From assembly GCA_963788085.1 (NCBI GenBank), contig CAWBFS010000033.1, positions 4,614 to 68,613 on the forward strand: a stretch of DNA of 64,000 nt, written 5' to 3'. The translations under genes were made by a program, and so were the position numbers. The DNA is from AP-15 sp963788085. GTDB lineage: Bacteria; Pseudomonadota; Alphaproteobacteria; ATCC43930; CGMCC-115725. Shown here piece after piece: positions 37,804 to 46,292 of the stretch. Numbering within the stretch: the first letter of the stretch is position 1; the number at the start of each line of letters is the position of its first letter. Under the pieces are notes generated by a model. The model was not told where the DNA came from. It worked only from the letters and a program-made list of their open reading frames with translations, and ran no database searches.

Positions 37804-37888
37804 GGTTCGTCATTTCCGCGAAAGCGGGAATCTAGGGCCGCCGAGCCATACCAGATATTCTGGACCCCCGCTTTCGCGGGGGCGACTA
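37804..37888. repeat. dispersed palindromic repeat pair
   Basis: Two CGCGAAAGCGGG-type palindromes in opposite orientation (TTCCGCGAAAGCGGGAA near 37815 and CCCCCGCTTTCGCGGGGG near 37865) fill the guaB-rsmB gap. The core is the same as in the element at 5218. It may act as an mRNA hairpin between guaB and the downstream genes. Confidence 0.8.
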
Positions 37889-37908
37889 AAAAGAGATTCG
37901 GGAGCAAT

Positions 37909-39229
37909 TTGACACCCGGAGCGCAGGTCGCCGCCGCGATCGACGTTCTTACCGCGATCGATTCCGAACATCGTCCGGCTGACGACGTCGCGGCCGAATA
38001 CTTTCGCCGCCGCCGGTACATCGGTGCCAAGGACCGGGCGCAGATCGCCGGCCATGTTTACGCGGTGCTGCGGCACAGAGCGGCGCTCGACTGGTGGATG
38101 GCCAAGTACCGGATGGGTACCGAACCCCGTGCCCGAGTCCTGGCCGGCCTGGTTCTGGTCGAGGAATGGCGGCCCGATGCAATCCGCGTATGCTGCGACG
38201 GCGACCGCTTTCGTCCGGCTCGGCTCAGTCACATCGAAGAACGCTTCATCCGCGATCTCGCGACCCGCACCTTGCGCCATCCGGAGATGCCTCGGGCAGT
38301 GGCCAACGATCTCCCCGATTGGCTCGAACCTCATCTCGATCGGGTTTTCGGCCAAGGGCTGGAACGCGAGATGGCGGCCCTCAACGGGCCGGCCCCGATC
38401 GATCTGCGCGTCAACCTGGTGAAGGCCGACCGGGAAGAGGCGCGCCGCGCGCTCGCCGCGGAGGGTGTGGCCGCGAAGCCCACCCCTCTATCGCCGGTCG
38501 GCTTGCGCCTGCGCGAACGGGTGCCGCTCGGCAAGCTGGCCGCCTTTGAGCAGGGCCTCGTCGAGGTGCAGGACGAAAGCTCACAGATTGCCGCGCTGCT
38601 TGCCGACGCGCGGCCCGGCATGCGGGTCGTCGATTTCTGCGCCGGGGCGGGCGGCAAGACCTTGGCGCTCGCCGCCGGAATGGCCAATCGCGGCAAGCTC
38701 GTCGCCTGCGAGGTATCACAGCGCCGCCTCGACCGCGCCGCGCGCCGGCTGCGCCGAGCCGGCGTTACCAATGTAGAGCGCCGTGCGTTGAGCGGCGAAC
38801 GCGACAAATGGGTCAAGCGCCACGCCGGCAGTTTCGACCGGGTCTTCGTCGATGTTCCTTGCCTGGGCACCGGGACGTGGCGGCGCAATCCCGACGCCAA
38901 ATGGCGCATGACGCCCGGAGGATCTCGCCGAGCTCGTCGAACGCCAGCAGCAGATCCTGTGCAGCGCCGCGCGTCTCGTCCGCCCCGGCGGACGGTTGAT
39001 TTACGCGACCTGCTCGTTGCTGCGCGAGGAGGACGAGGCGCAGGCCGAAGCCTTTCTCGCCGCCGAGCCGGATTTTTCGCTGTTGCCGGTCGCGCGCGCT
39101 TGGGGCGAGACGATCGGCGGCGCCTCGCCGGGCGGCGAGCAATATCTGCGGCTCACCCCCGCAAGGCACGGCACCGACGGCTTCTTTGTCGCGATATTCG
39201 AGCGCAGACCATGTCCGACCGCATCCTGA
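37909..39229 (+). pseudogene. rsmB: 16S rRNA m5C967 methyltransferase (RsmB/NOP2-like), frameshifted
   Basis: An RNA cytosine-5 methyltransferase of about 439 aa using SAM. The N-terminal NusB-like part is followed by the Rossmann core: SAM motif VVDFCAGAGGKTLALA, catalytic-loop DVPCLGTGTWRRNP and nucleophile region LIYATCSLLREED (the two family Cys). An extra G near 38922 breaks RMTPEDLAELVERQQQIL. TTG 37909 with GGGAG upstream is the likely start. It overlaps guaA by 19 bp. Probably intact in vivo; the frameshift creates a false 1005-aa RsmB-GuaA fusion frame. Confidence 0.82.
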
Positions 39230-40761
39230 TCCTCGATTTCGGCAGCCAAGTCACGCAGCTCATCGCGCGCCGCGTGCGCGAGAGCGGTGTCTACTGCGAA
39301 ATCCATCCCTTCACGATCTCCGAAGATCGGGTTCGCGATTTTGCCCCGCGCGGGATCATCCTGTCGGGCGGCCCGGCATCGCTGACCGAGGCCGCCTCGC
39401 CGCGCGCCCCCGAGATCGTCTTTCGGCTCGGCGTGCCGGTGCTCGGGATCTGCTACGGCATGCAGACGATGTGCGCGCAGCTCGGCGGCCGTGTCACATT
39501 GAGCGATCATCAGGAATTCGGCCGCGCGTTTATCGACATCCTCGGCGAGTGCCGGCTGTTCGAGGGGCTGTGGCCAAAAGGCGGGCGCGAGCAGGTGTGG
39601 ATGAGCCATGGCGACCGGGTCGACGCATTGCCGCCCGGGTTCCGCACCGTCGCGGCGAGCGAGGCGGCGCCCTACGCCGCCGTTGCCGATGACGAGCGCC
39701 GGTTTTACGGCGTGCTGTTCCATCCCGAGGTCGTCCACACGCCGCAAGGCGGTCAGCTGCTGCGCAACTTCACGCACAACGTAGCGGGCTGCCGCGGCGA
39801 CTGGACGATGGCGCTGTTCCGCAGCCAGGCGATCGACAAGATCCGCCGCCAGGTCGGACGGGGTCACGTCGTGTGCGGCCTGTCCGGCGGCGTCGATTCC
39901 GCGGTCGCGGCGGCGCTGCTGCACGAGGCGATCGGCGACCAGCTGACCTGCATCTTTGTCGATACCGGCCTGTTGCGGGCGGGCGAGGCCGAGGAGGTCG
40001 TCAGCCTCTTCCGCGGCCACTACAACATCCCGCTGATCCATCGCGACGCGAGCGGGTTGTTCCTCGAAAAGCTCGCGCGGAGTCACCGACCCCGAAGAAA
40101 AGCGCAAGACGATCGGGGCCACCTTTATCGACGTCTTCGACGAAGAGGCGCACAAGATCGGCAATGTCGAGTTCCTGGCGCAAGGCACCCTCTACCCGGA
40201 CGTGATCGAGTTGGTGAGCCCGCTCGGCGGCCCCTCGGTCACGATCAAATCGCATCACAATGTCGGGGGCCTGCCGGCCCGTATGAAATTGCGGCTGGTC
40301 GAGCCCTTGCGCGAATTGTTCAAGGACGAGGTGCGCGAATTGGGCCGCGAGCTCGGACTGCCCGACGGGTTTGTCGAGCGCCACCCGTTCCCCGGCCCCG
40401 GTCTGGCGATCCGCATCCCCGGCGAGGTCACTCGCGCCAAGCTCGATATTTTGCGCAAGGCCGACGCGGTCTTCCTCGAAGAAATCCGCAACGCCGGCCT
40501 CTACGGCGCGATCTGGCAGGCGTTTGCCGTACTTGTTGCCGGTGCAGGAGCGTCGGCGTGATGGGCGACAGCCGCTCCTACGATTTCGTCTGCGCCTTGC
40601 GCGCGGTAACCTCGACCGACGGCATGACCGCCGACTACTTCCCGTTCCCGCACGAATTCCTCGGCCGCACCGCGACCCGCATCATCAACGAAGTGCGCGG
40701 CATCAACCGCGTCGTCTACGACATCACCTCCAAACCCCCCGGCACGATCGAGTGGGAGTGA
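39211..40761 (+). pseudogene. guaA: GMP synthase (glutamine-hydrolysing), three single-base shifts
   Basis: Converts XMP to GMP with glutamine. The amidotransferase domain has GVPVLGICYGMQ (Cys) and GVLFHPEVVHT (His/Glu); the ATP pyrophosphatase domain has GLSGGVDSAV; the dimerisation domain ends VVYDITSKPPGTIEWE. Extra bases are seen near 40078, 40530 and 40549 (corrected FAVLLPVQSVGVMGDSRSYDF). Three shifts returning to the original frame in an enzyme needed for growth without guanine point to sequence error. The 3' end is a known class of integration site and is duplicated at 41589. Confidence 0.88.
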
Positions 40762-40767
40762 GGGGCG
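40719..40767 (+). repeat. guaA 3'-end repeat, copy 1 (candidate att site)
   Basis: The last 14 codons of guaA and the first bases after its stop match the segment at 41589-41638 with about six mismatches and one indel over 49 bp. Genomic islands are known to integrate at the 3' end of guaA, leaving such direct repeats. A vapBC pair lies between the two copies. Confidence 0.65.
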
Positions 40768-40815
40768 GCCGAACCACCGAACAACGCTATATGCGGGACA
40801 GCAGCGCAAGGGGCG

Positions 40816-41204
40816 TCATGGGCAGACCTTCACGTCAGTCTTCGTGAAATCGTCGCCCTTGAACAGCAATGGGTCGTCGTGCGTGGCCGCCAGCGCATAG
40901 GAGAGGCAATCGCCGTAGTTGAGGCCGGCCGGATGTCTGCCCCGGCCATAACGCCGCCAGGCACGGCGCGCCATGTCGGCCTGTTCGGCGTCCACCGGGA
41001 ATATTTCGACCTCCGCCCTGTGCAGCCACAGATCGAACTCCTGGCCTCCGGGATCGCCCAGGCGCGCCTCGATGACGATGGCCGCTTCCAGGAGTGTAGC
41101 GGCTGACATAAGCCGTACCGGATCATCGGCGATTTTCTCTTCCAATGCGGCTGCGTCGGGCTCGTTAAACAAAATGGCGCGATCGCCGAGGTGTCGATTA
41201 CCAT
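40816..41204 (-). pseudogene. vapC: VapC-family PIN-domain toxin, start region frameshifted
   Basis: A PIN ribonuclease of about 130 aa. The start MVIDTSAI and the following AILFNEPDAAALEEKIADD are in different frames; a single missing G near 41178 would join them as SAIAAILFNEP. The rest is intact, with LMSAATLLEAAIVIEARLG (Glu), GLNYGDCLSYALAATHDDP (Asp) and LLFKGDDFTKTDV (Asp). It overlaps vapB by 7 bp in the usual antitoxin-first order. Probably intact in vivo. Confidence 0.78.
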
Positions 41205-41458
41205 AACCGCGGCAGCCCGCGTTCGTCATAGCCGATGATTTCTTCCGGTGTCCTCGGGTCGATCACGGCAAGTTCGGCGCATCGGCGCCGGATCGCCGCG
41301 AGGTCCGCCAGAAGAAGGGACCTCCGGTCTACGCCTCGCAGACGGCGCAGACGTTCCTGCAGCGCCTTGCGGGTGGCAACCGTGATGCTCTCACCGGTGC
41401 GCCGGGCAAGCTCACGGGCCAGTCGCTCGGTTTCGGGGTCTTTGATGCTGAGAGGCAT
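41198..41458 (-). CDS. vapB: VapB-family antitoxin
   Basis: An 86-aa antitoxin of the PSK-type/Rv0623-like VapB family: MPLSIKDPETERLARELARR, TGESITVATRKALQERLRRL, then a C-terminal toxin-binding arm ending DERGLPRLW. It would neutralise VapC and bind the operon promoter. ATG 41458 is chosen over an upstream in-frame ATG because the family starts at MPLSIKDPE. The module lies between two guaA 3'-end repeats. Confidence 0.87.
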   Translation of the reverse strand: MPLSIKDPETERLARELARRTGESITVATRKALQERLRRLRGVDRRSLLLADLAAIRRRCAELAVIDPRTPEEIIGYDERGLPRLW

Positions 41459-41588
41459 AGCGTTGGTGCCAACGTAGATGCATAGGTAGAATATTCCCAC
41501 CCGTCAAGCACTACGGAGAGATGCCGATCCGAGGGGCTGCGTGTTGCTGGGCGCGCGCCAACGGAGCCGCGGACGCACCGGTCATCTG

Positions 41589-41638
41589 CGACCTCACCTC
41601 CAAAACCACCCGGCACAATCGAGTGGGAATGAGAGGTG
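41589..41638 (+). repeat. guaA 3'-end repeat, copy 2 (candidate att site)
   Basis: A second, diverged copy of the guaA 3' end. Removing one extra A (41601-41604 run) it encodes DLTSKPPGTIEWE and a stop, the same peptide ending as GuaA but with several synonymous changes. It has no upstream guaA body. This is what an att site carried by an island that integrates into guaA would look like. Confidence 0.65.
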
Positions 41639-41743
41639 TGCATCCAAGCTCCTTCTAGCTGGTGCAAACCGAGGTCTTGAGCCAACCTGGACTTAACGAG
41701 CCAACTGTCGCCCGATTCCCCCCGGGCCATGGTGGCATCGCCG

Positions 41744-41804
41744 TGACAATGTCATATTTATCATGGTCTTAAGATTGACAATGTCATAGCAATCATCATA
41801 CTTA
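41744..41804 (+). promoter_or_regulatory. promoter with twin palindromic operators for the QueC-like cassette
   Basis: The palindrome TGACAATGTCA occurs twice, at 41744-41754 and 41776-41786, exactly 32 bp (about three helical turns) apart, inside a longer imperfect direct repeat that also shares CTTAAG. The second copy overlaps TTGACA (41775-41780), a good -35, with a -10-like region near 41798. The XRE-type protein encoded in the cassette is the natural candidate to bind here. Confidence 0.6.
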
Positions 41805-41809
41805 AGGCT

Positions 41810-42350
41810 ATGCGTGATGATCGCTACAAGGGGACGACCCTCCCGAGACCGGTACGGAAGCTCTGTCGAATGTCGGAGCGTGAGGCGGACCGCGCTCATC
41901 CGGAGCGTCTCTTGCAACAAGCGGTCGTGGCACTAGGCTGCGATGCAGACAGAGAGATTTCGCCGGAATTTCGCCGACGACTTCGACAACACGACTCGGC
42001 GCCGAATTTCTTTGACGCGCACGACTTAGCCGAGTCGGCACGGACCGGGCTGGAGATTGATATCGCGCGAAATATTCAAGCTGGCCCAGGAGTTGAATTC
42101 GGCGGACGCCATCCGTGACGCGCTGCGCCGGCGAGGCGAACGCTACTCCGGCGAGCAGAAATGTCAGCTGATTGTCGAGCGTCATCCTGAAGCGTCAATC
42201 CCATCGGAAGCTGTCAAGAGGGCGTGTGTTGGGGCCGCTCCAATCGCCGCAAGGCGGATCTTGGACGGCCAACCAGCTCCCCGGATTAATGATCGTGTCC
42301 GCGTGGACGAGGATTTGCTCGTCCAGCATAGCGGCGGGGCTCGCCCATGA
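41810..42350 (+). pseudogene. unknown helical protein, first gene of the QueC-like cassette, frameshifted
   Basis: A hydrophilic, helical protein of about 160-180 aa. The first part reads MSEREADRAHPERLLQQAVV and SAPNFFDAHDLAESARTGLE; the second, in another frame, IFKLAQELNSADAIRDALRR and LDGQPAPRINDRVRVDEDLL. An extra A near 42071 explains the break. Its TGA overlaps the ATG of the QueC-like gene (42347-42350), so it belongs to the same unit. The start may be ATG 41810 or 41870. No family recognised; it could be the partner or substrate protein of the cassette. Confidence 0.5.
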
Positions 42351-43672
42351 ACACCTGCACGCCGACAAGGCTGCTACGGGTGGCCGAAGACGCCTCGCCT
42401 GGTGCCGAGCACGTCGCGGTCCTCGGTCGCGACATCAGAACCTCCTCCGAGAGGATCGCTCGATACTGCATCATGCAGCACGAAGCGATCTATGAAGACC
42501 TCGCCACACTTGTCGAGAGTATGGCCTATTGGGATCGACTGATTACCCGGAACCGCTCTACTGGTTGGGCGCGCCAACTGCATATCCAGATCCCTGTGTA
42601 TGAGTGCGATCAGTTTAGGCGGGTGGATGTCTCCGCAGCGTTAGAAGATGCTGCCTGGTTCTTGACGGGTGATCGGTGGTCCTTCGAGTTTGTAGTTCGT
42701 AGGAGCCCAGCGCCAGCTCGACAGGGCAAGCTTGCGCTGCCCCAGGGCAGGATGAGACACGTCGTGTCATTCAGCGATGGGCTTGATTCTTTCGCTCAGG
42801 TTCAGCTGTCCATCGCCGAACACGGGAGAGACGCGGTCATGCTCGTCCGCGCGGGTCTCGGTCGGGATCGAATTTTCCCCAAACTGGTCAGACTCCGGGT
42901 GCCTCGGAAGTTCAGCGGAGTGCGAATGCGGGAAGTGAGCTACCGAACGCGTCCGCTTGTTTTCTACACTTTGGCAGCTATTGCCGCGGTGATCACCAAC
43001 GCGGAGGCCGTGGTGATCGGTGAGAACGGTCAGGGTGCGTTTGGCCCGGCATGTCTGCCGTTTGCTGACGAATGGTGGTTCCGGAGCGCACATCCGGCGT
43101 TCGTGAAGCGCTGGGCAGATTTCCTCGGACTTGTTCTGGAGAAGCCAATTCCTTTCGAGCAGCCGCAACTCTGGAGGACCAAAGGCGAAGTCCTGTTCGA
43201 GCTTCGCGAACGCGGTTTTTTGGCGGGGTGGCAGCAAACGAGCTCGTGCGCGACCCGCCCTAAGGATCGTTATGGTCATCATGGGTGCGGCATATGCGGA
43301 GGCTGCCTACTGCGGACAGTTTCTATTCAAGCCGCGGGTCTCTGCGCGCCCACTGGAGACAATGCATGGGACGTCTATGCGTCAGAAGACATCACCTATG
43401 ACCGGACTGGGAGGGACAGACGAATGACACCTAGCGAGCGGGCTGTGGCTGTCAGAGCCGTCGCCGCAATGGCGGAATTCGCTCGATTAGCTGACTCGCC
43501 CGATGGGCTATTGGTCATCGATCGTGAAGCTGGATCAGTCGATCCGAAGAACCCTGAAGCAGCCAGAGGGAAGCTTCTCAGACTGCTCCACTGGCACCGA
43601 ATAGAATGGGAGGCATTTATGAGTTCTCTGCCGAACCGATCGTGGGTCCGCGAGATCGTAGACCAGCTATGA
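42347..43672 (+). CDS. QueC/QatC-like PP-loop (adenine nucleotide alpha-hydrolase) protein
   Basis: A 441-aa protein. An N-terminal region of about 135 residues precedes a PP-loop domain with the ATP motif SFSDGLDS at 141-148. A zinc quartet like that of QueC is visible: Cys301, Cys314, Cys317 and Cys320 (HHGCGICGGCLLR). The segment VIGENGQGAF and the later RSAHP and WRTKGEVLFEL resemble the QatC-type branch found in antiphage loci rather than housekeeping QueC. QueC makes preQ0 from CDG; whether this protein does, or modifies a protein, is unknown. It is coupled by 4-bp overlaps to genes on both sides. Confidence 0.8.
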   Translation: MNTCTPTRLLRVAEDASPGAEHVAVLGRDIRTSSERIARYCIMQHEAIYEDLATLVESMAYWDRLITRNRSTGWARQLHIQIPVYECDQFRRVDVSAALEDAAWFLTGDRWSFEFVVRRSPAPARQGKLALPQGRMRHVVSFSDGLDSFAQVQLSIAEHGRDAVMLVRAGLGRDRIFPKLVRLRVPRKFSGVRMREVSYRTRPLVFYTLAAIAAVITNAEAVVIGENGQGAFGPACLPFADEWWFRSAHPAFVKRWADFLGLVLEKPIPFEQPQLWRTKGEVLFELRERGFLAGWQQTSSCATRPKDRYGHHGCGICGGCLLRTVSIQAAGLCAPTGDNAWDVYASEDITYDRTGRDRRMTPSERAVAVRAVAAMAEFARLADSPDGLLVIDREAGSVDPKNPEAARGKLLRLLHWHRIEWEAFMSSLPNRSWVREIVDQL

Positions 43673-44817
43673 CCAGCAGCAACCTTGCTGCTGCCGATCT
43701 GGGCGAGCGGCTACGAGCGGCGCGTTCAGGGGCCAACCTGACCCAAGAGGCGGCGGCCTCTGTTCTCGGGATGGCGCGAACGACACTGGTTGCGATCGAG
43801 AAGGGACAGAGGTTTGTCAGGCCAGAAGAGTTGCTCGCCCTTGCGCGCCTGTATGGCGTAAGCGCCGGAAGACTTACATCTCCTGATGCGCTTCACGTCG
43901 ATCTCTCAGCGAAGTTCCGCCGCACTCAAGGGAGGGAGGCGTCGACCGCTGTTACCGAAGCGCTCACCCTGCTCAACCGGTTGGCTACAGGCGCTGTGCA
44001 GCTGGAGCAGTTGCTTGGCCAGGAACTGCGAACTGACTACCCTCCCCCGATCCGCATCAATCCTCACCTTGTAAATCAACAGGCGGAGGATGCGGCGAAC
44101 AACTTACGGGCGCGGCTCGGCGTAGGCCTGAGTCCGATACCCGATTTGATTAGCCTGCTGGAACTTGAACTCGGTTTGCGGATCTTCTTCCGGCCGTTGC
44201 CTTCGCAGATTTCCGGGCTCTATGCCTACGACGCGTCGATCGGCGCATGCATACTGATCAACGCCAAACATCATTGGAAACGTCGGGTCCAAACTGCGAT
44301 CCATGAAACTGGGCACTTCGCCTCTGACCGATCGCACGCGGATATTCTCGAAGAAGGTGAGGTCTCCGTCTCGATTGAAGAGCGCTTCGCAAAGCGCTTT
44401 GGATCAGCCTTTCTGATGCCGGCTTCAGGGGTACGCGCACGCTTCGACCAAATCGTCGGCACGGAAAATCGATTTGATGTTCGAGAGCTGATCCTGTTGG
44501 CACACCAATTCGGCGTTGCCACTGAGGCTATGTGTCGGCGCCTAGAGGAACTGAACCTTCTACCCCAGGGGACTTGGGATTCGATGAGTGAACGGGGTTT
44601 CGCGAGCGACCTCGAACGCATGGTAATCGGGGAAGCGAGCGTACCGCCAAAGCCGCCAGTAATACCAACTCGCTTGGCATATCTCGCGTCGACAGCCTTA
44701 GACCGTGAGGTGCTGTCGGAAGGGCAGCTATGCGACCTTTTGGTTATCGACCGATCGGAGCTAAGGGAGGCGCTGCTGCCGTTCGCAACCGAGGAAGACA
44801 TATCGCTGCATGCCTGA
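43669..44817 (+). CDS. XRE-family HTH plus ImmA/IrrE-type metallopeptidase
   Basis: A 382-aa two-domain protein. Residues 11-66 are an XRE helix-turn-helix (LGERLRAARSGANLTQEAAA, TTLVAIEKGQRFVRP). The C-terminal half is a COG2856 ImmA/IrrE-like zinc peptidase with HETGH at 212-216 and the third-ligand motif IEERFAKRFGSAFLMP. Such proteins act as regulators that cleave or respond to a partner, and are often paired with toxins. The ATG overlaps the QueC-like stop, and its own end overlaps the PIN gene. It probably binds the twin palindromes upstream of the cassette. Confidence 0.87.
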   Translation: MTSSNLAAADLGERLRAARSGANLTQEAAASVLGMARTTLVAIEKGQRFVRPEELLALARLYGVSAGRLTSPDALHVDLSAKFRRTQGREASTAVTEALTLLNRLATGAVQLEQLLGQELRTDYPPPIRINPHLVNQQAEDAANNLRARLGVGLSPIPDLISLLELELGLRIFFRPLPSQISGLYAYDASIGACILINAKHHWKRRVQTAIHETGHFASDRSHADILEEGEVSVSIEERFAKRFGSAFLMPASGVRARFDQIVGTENRFDVRELILLAHQFGVATEAMCRRLEELNLLPQGTWDSMSERGFASDLERMVIGEASVPPKPPVIPTRLAYLASTALDREVLSEGQLCDLLVIDRSELREALLPFATEEDISLHA

Positions 44818-45331
44818 CCCGGCCATGAGCGGGGGCCTCGTATTGGACACGAGCGTCTGGATCAACCTCATAGCCACCGATGTAATAGAAGCGATACTCG
44901 GCGCATTGGCCGTCCAGTGCTATGCGCCAGAACAGGTTATCGCGGAGATCAGGCGTCATCCTGTTACCGGTATAGTCTTCACCCTCGACAAACATCCGCT
45001 GCGCGAGCCATCGTTAGGGGTTCAAATAGTCTCGCTGCAAAGCGCGGAGCTAGATCTGTTTCTCGAGATCGTAGGAGCACCCGCGGCCGATGCGCTTGGG
45101 GATGGTGAAGCCGCGGCTATCGCTATGGCTGTGTCGCGCGGATTGGACTTAGTAATCGACGACAGAAAGGCACGGCGTATTCTACGAGAGCGTTTTAGCC
45201 AAGTGCGGATCTACTGGACGGTCGACCTTCTGCGGGCTCGCCAAGTAGTCAATGCCCTTGGTCGCTCCCTAGCCCACGATTGTTTCGCCAAGGCAGAGCG
45301 TTTCGGGCGCATGCATGTGCCGCGCAGATGA
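44810..45331 (+). CDS. PIN-like ribonuclease-domain protein (candidate toxin)
   Basis: A 173-aa PIN-fold protein with all expected acidic residues: Asp13 in LVLDTSVWINL, Glu46 in EQVIAEIRRH, Asp98 in ALGDGEAAAIAMA and Asp117/Asp118 in LVIDDRKARRIL. It overlaps the XRE-peptidase gene by 8 bp. PIN-like genes next to XRE-ImmA/IrrE genes have been predicted to form toxin-antitoxin pairs, so it is likely the RNase effector here. Base composition is less GC-rich than the flanking chromosome, as for the whole cassette. Confidence 0.82.
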   Translation: MPDPAMSGGLVLDTSVWINLIATDVIEAILGALAVQCYAPEQVIAEIRRHPVTGIVFTLDKHPLREPSLGVQIVSLQSAELDLFLEIVGAPAADALGDGEAAAIAMAVSRGLDLVIDDRKARRILRERFSQVRIYWTVDLLRARQVVNALGRSLAHDCFAKAERFGRMHVPRR

Positions 45332-45630
45332 CGTCCGCTCGGATTGCGGCGACTGCTTTCATGCGGCGGTGTTCACTCGAACATACCGGGAACCCATATC
45401 GAGACGTTCGTCCGTGACGCGCTTGCCACTGGAGCCCGCGGATGCGGATTGCCGTCGTACTGTTTTTTGCCGTCCTGTTTTCACCTGTTCTTCGGATCCG
45501 GAATGTAAGGATTTCAATCACTTGTTCCTGATCTCTTTCTGTGGCCTACGCGCAAGGCAGTTTCTTAATACGCCGCGAAGCGGATGGGGCCCGGCGCGCA
45601 TTGCCTACGCGCGGGCGCCCTTTTTATAGC
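45332..45630. other. gene-free stretch
   Basis: About 300 bp between the PIN gene and the arsR promoter. Short frames exist on both strands, but none has a family resemblance, a ribosome site or typical codon use. No second copy of the guaA repeat is seen here, so the right end of the accessory region is not marked. Confidence 0.5.
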
Positions 45631-45677
45631 TTGACAGGCAACCAATAGGTTCCCTATTGTGGGGTAACCGAATGGTT
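45631..45677 (+). promoter_or_regulatory. arsR promoter with two palindromic operators
   Basis: TTGACA (45631-45636) and TATTGT (45655-45660, 18-base spacing) form a promoter. Two AACC-N4-GGTT palindromes, AACCAATAGGTT (45640-45651) and AACCGAATGGTT (45666-45677), lie in the spacer and just after the -10, with centres 26 bp apart. This is the expected layout for autorepression by the ArsR protein encoded 14 bp downstream. Confidence 0.65.
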
Positions 45678-45690
45678 TCATATTGCCGGC

Positions 45691-46014
45691 ATGGATGATG
45701 ACGCCGTGTTTCGCGCTTTGGCCGATGGGAGCCGCCGGCAGTTGCTGGATCGGCTGCACCGCAGGAATGGCCAGACGCTTGGCGAGCTGTGTCAGGGGCT
45801 GGACATGACCCGCCAGGCGGTCGCGAAGCATCTGGCGGTTCTCGAGGAGGCCAATCTCGTGTCCTGGAAGCGGCAGGGCCGGGAAAAACTTCACTTCATC
45901 AATCCTGTGCCGATCAACGAGATCGCCGAACGCTGGATCAGCAAATTCGAGAGACGCCGACTGCACGCACTTTCAGAGATCAAGAAAGACCTGGAAGGAG
46001 AACACGATGAATGA
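45691..46014 (+). CDS. ArsR-family HTH regulator
   Basis: A 107-aa winged-helix regulator. Features are DDDAVFRALADGSRRQLLDRL, the recognition region LDMTRQAVAKHLAVLEEANLV and WKRQGREKLHFIN. No metal-binding Cys motif (as in ELCVCDL) is present, so it is of the non-metal subgroup that is usually paired with an AHSA1/SRPBCC gene, as here: its TGA overlaps the next gene by 8 bp. Twin AACC-N4-GGTT palindromes lie in its promoter. Confidence 0.9.
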   Translation: MDDDAVFRALADGSRRQLLDRLHRRNGQTLGELCQGLDMTRQAVAKHLAVLEEANLVSWKRQGREKLHFINPVPINEIAERWISKFERRRLHALSEIKKDLEGEHDE

Positions 46015-46292
46015 AGCAGCCAAGAGTCGTTTCGTCTATGTGACCTATATCCGGACAACCCCGGAAAAACTGTGGACTGCGCTCACCACTCCGGAGTTCA
46101 TGAAGAAATACTGGTTTGGCATGAATTTCGAGACCGACTGGAAGGTCGGGTCGCCATGGAAGCTGGTCTTCCCCGATGGGCGCATCGCCGACGCCGGCGA
46201 AATTGTCGAGATCGACAAGCCGAGGCGGCTGGTCCTCAGATGGCGCAACCAATTCAGGCCGGAACTGCACGAAGAGGGCTATGCGCGCTGCG
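46007..46292 (+). pseudogene. AHSA1/SRPBCC-domain protein, 3' end replaced
   Basis: The first about 95 residues of an AHSA1-type protein: SRFVYVTYIRTTPEKLWTAL, PEFMKKYWFGMNFETDWKVG, IVEIDKPRRLVLRWRNQF. Family members run on for another 50-60 residues with a hydrophobic cavity helix. Here similarity stops at EEGYARC near 46292, where sequence of a PEP-CTERM protein begins in a different frame. It is therefore truncated by a rearrangement or an assembly join. Confidence 0.72.

Noticed and set aside
37744..40761. 1005-aa frame that joins RsmB and GuaA
   Set aside because: The rsmB part loses its frame near 38922 and guaA starts by chance in the original frame. Each gene has its own start, stop and conserved blocks.
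42347..43672. Housekeeping QueC of queuosine synthesis
   Set aside because: The protein is about twice the size of QueC (441 against about 230 aa), no queD, queE or queF is nearby, and its post-PP-loop motifs resemble the QatC-type branch.
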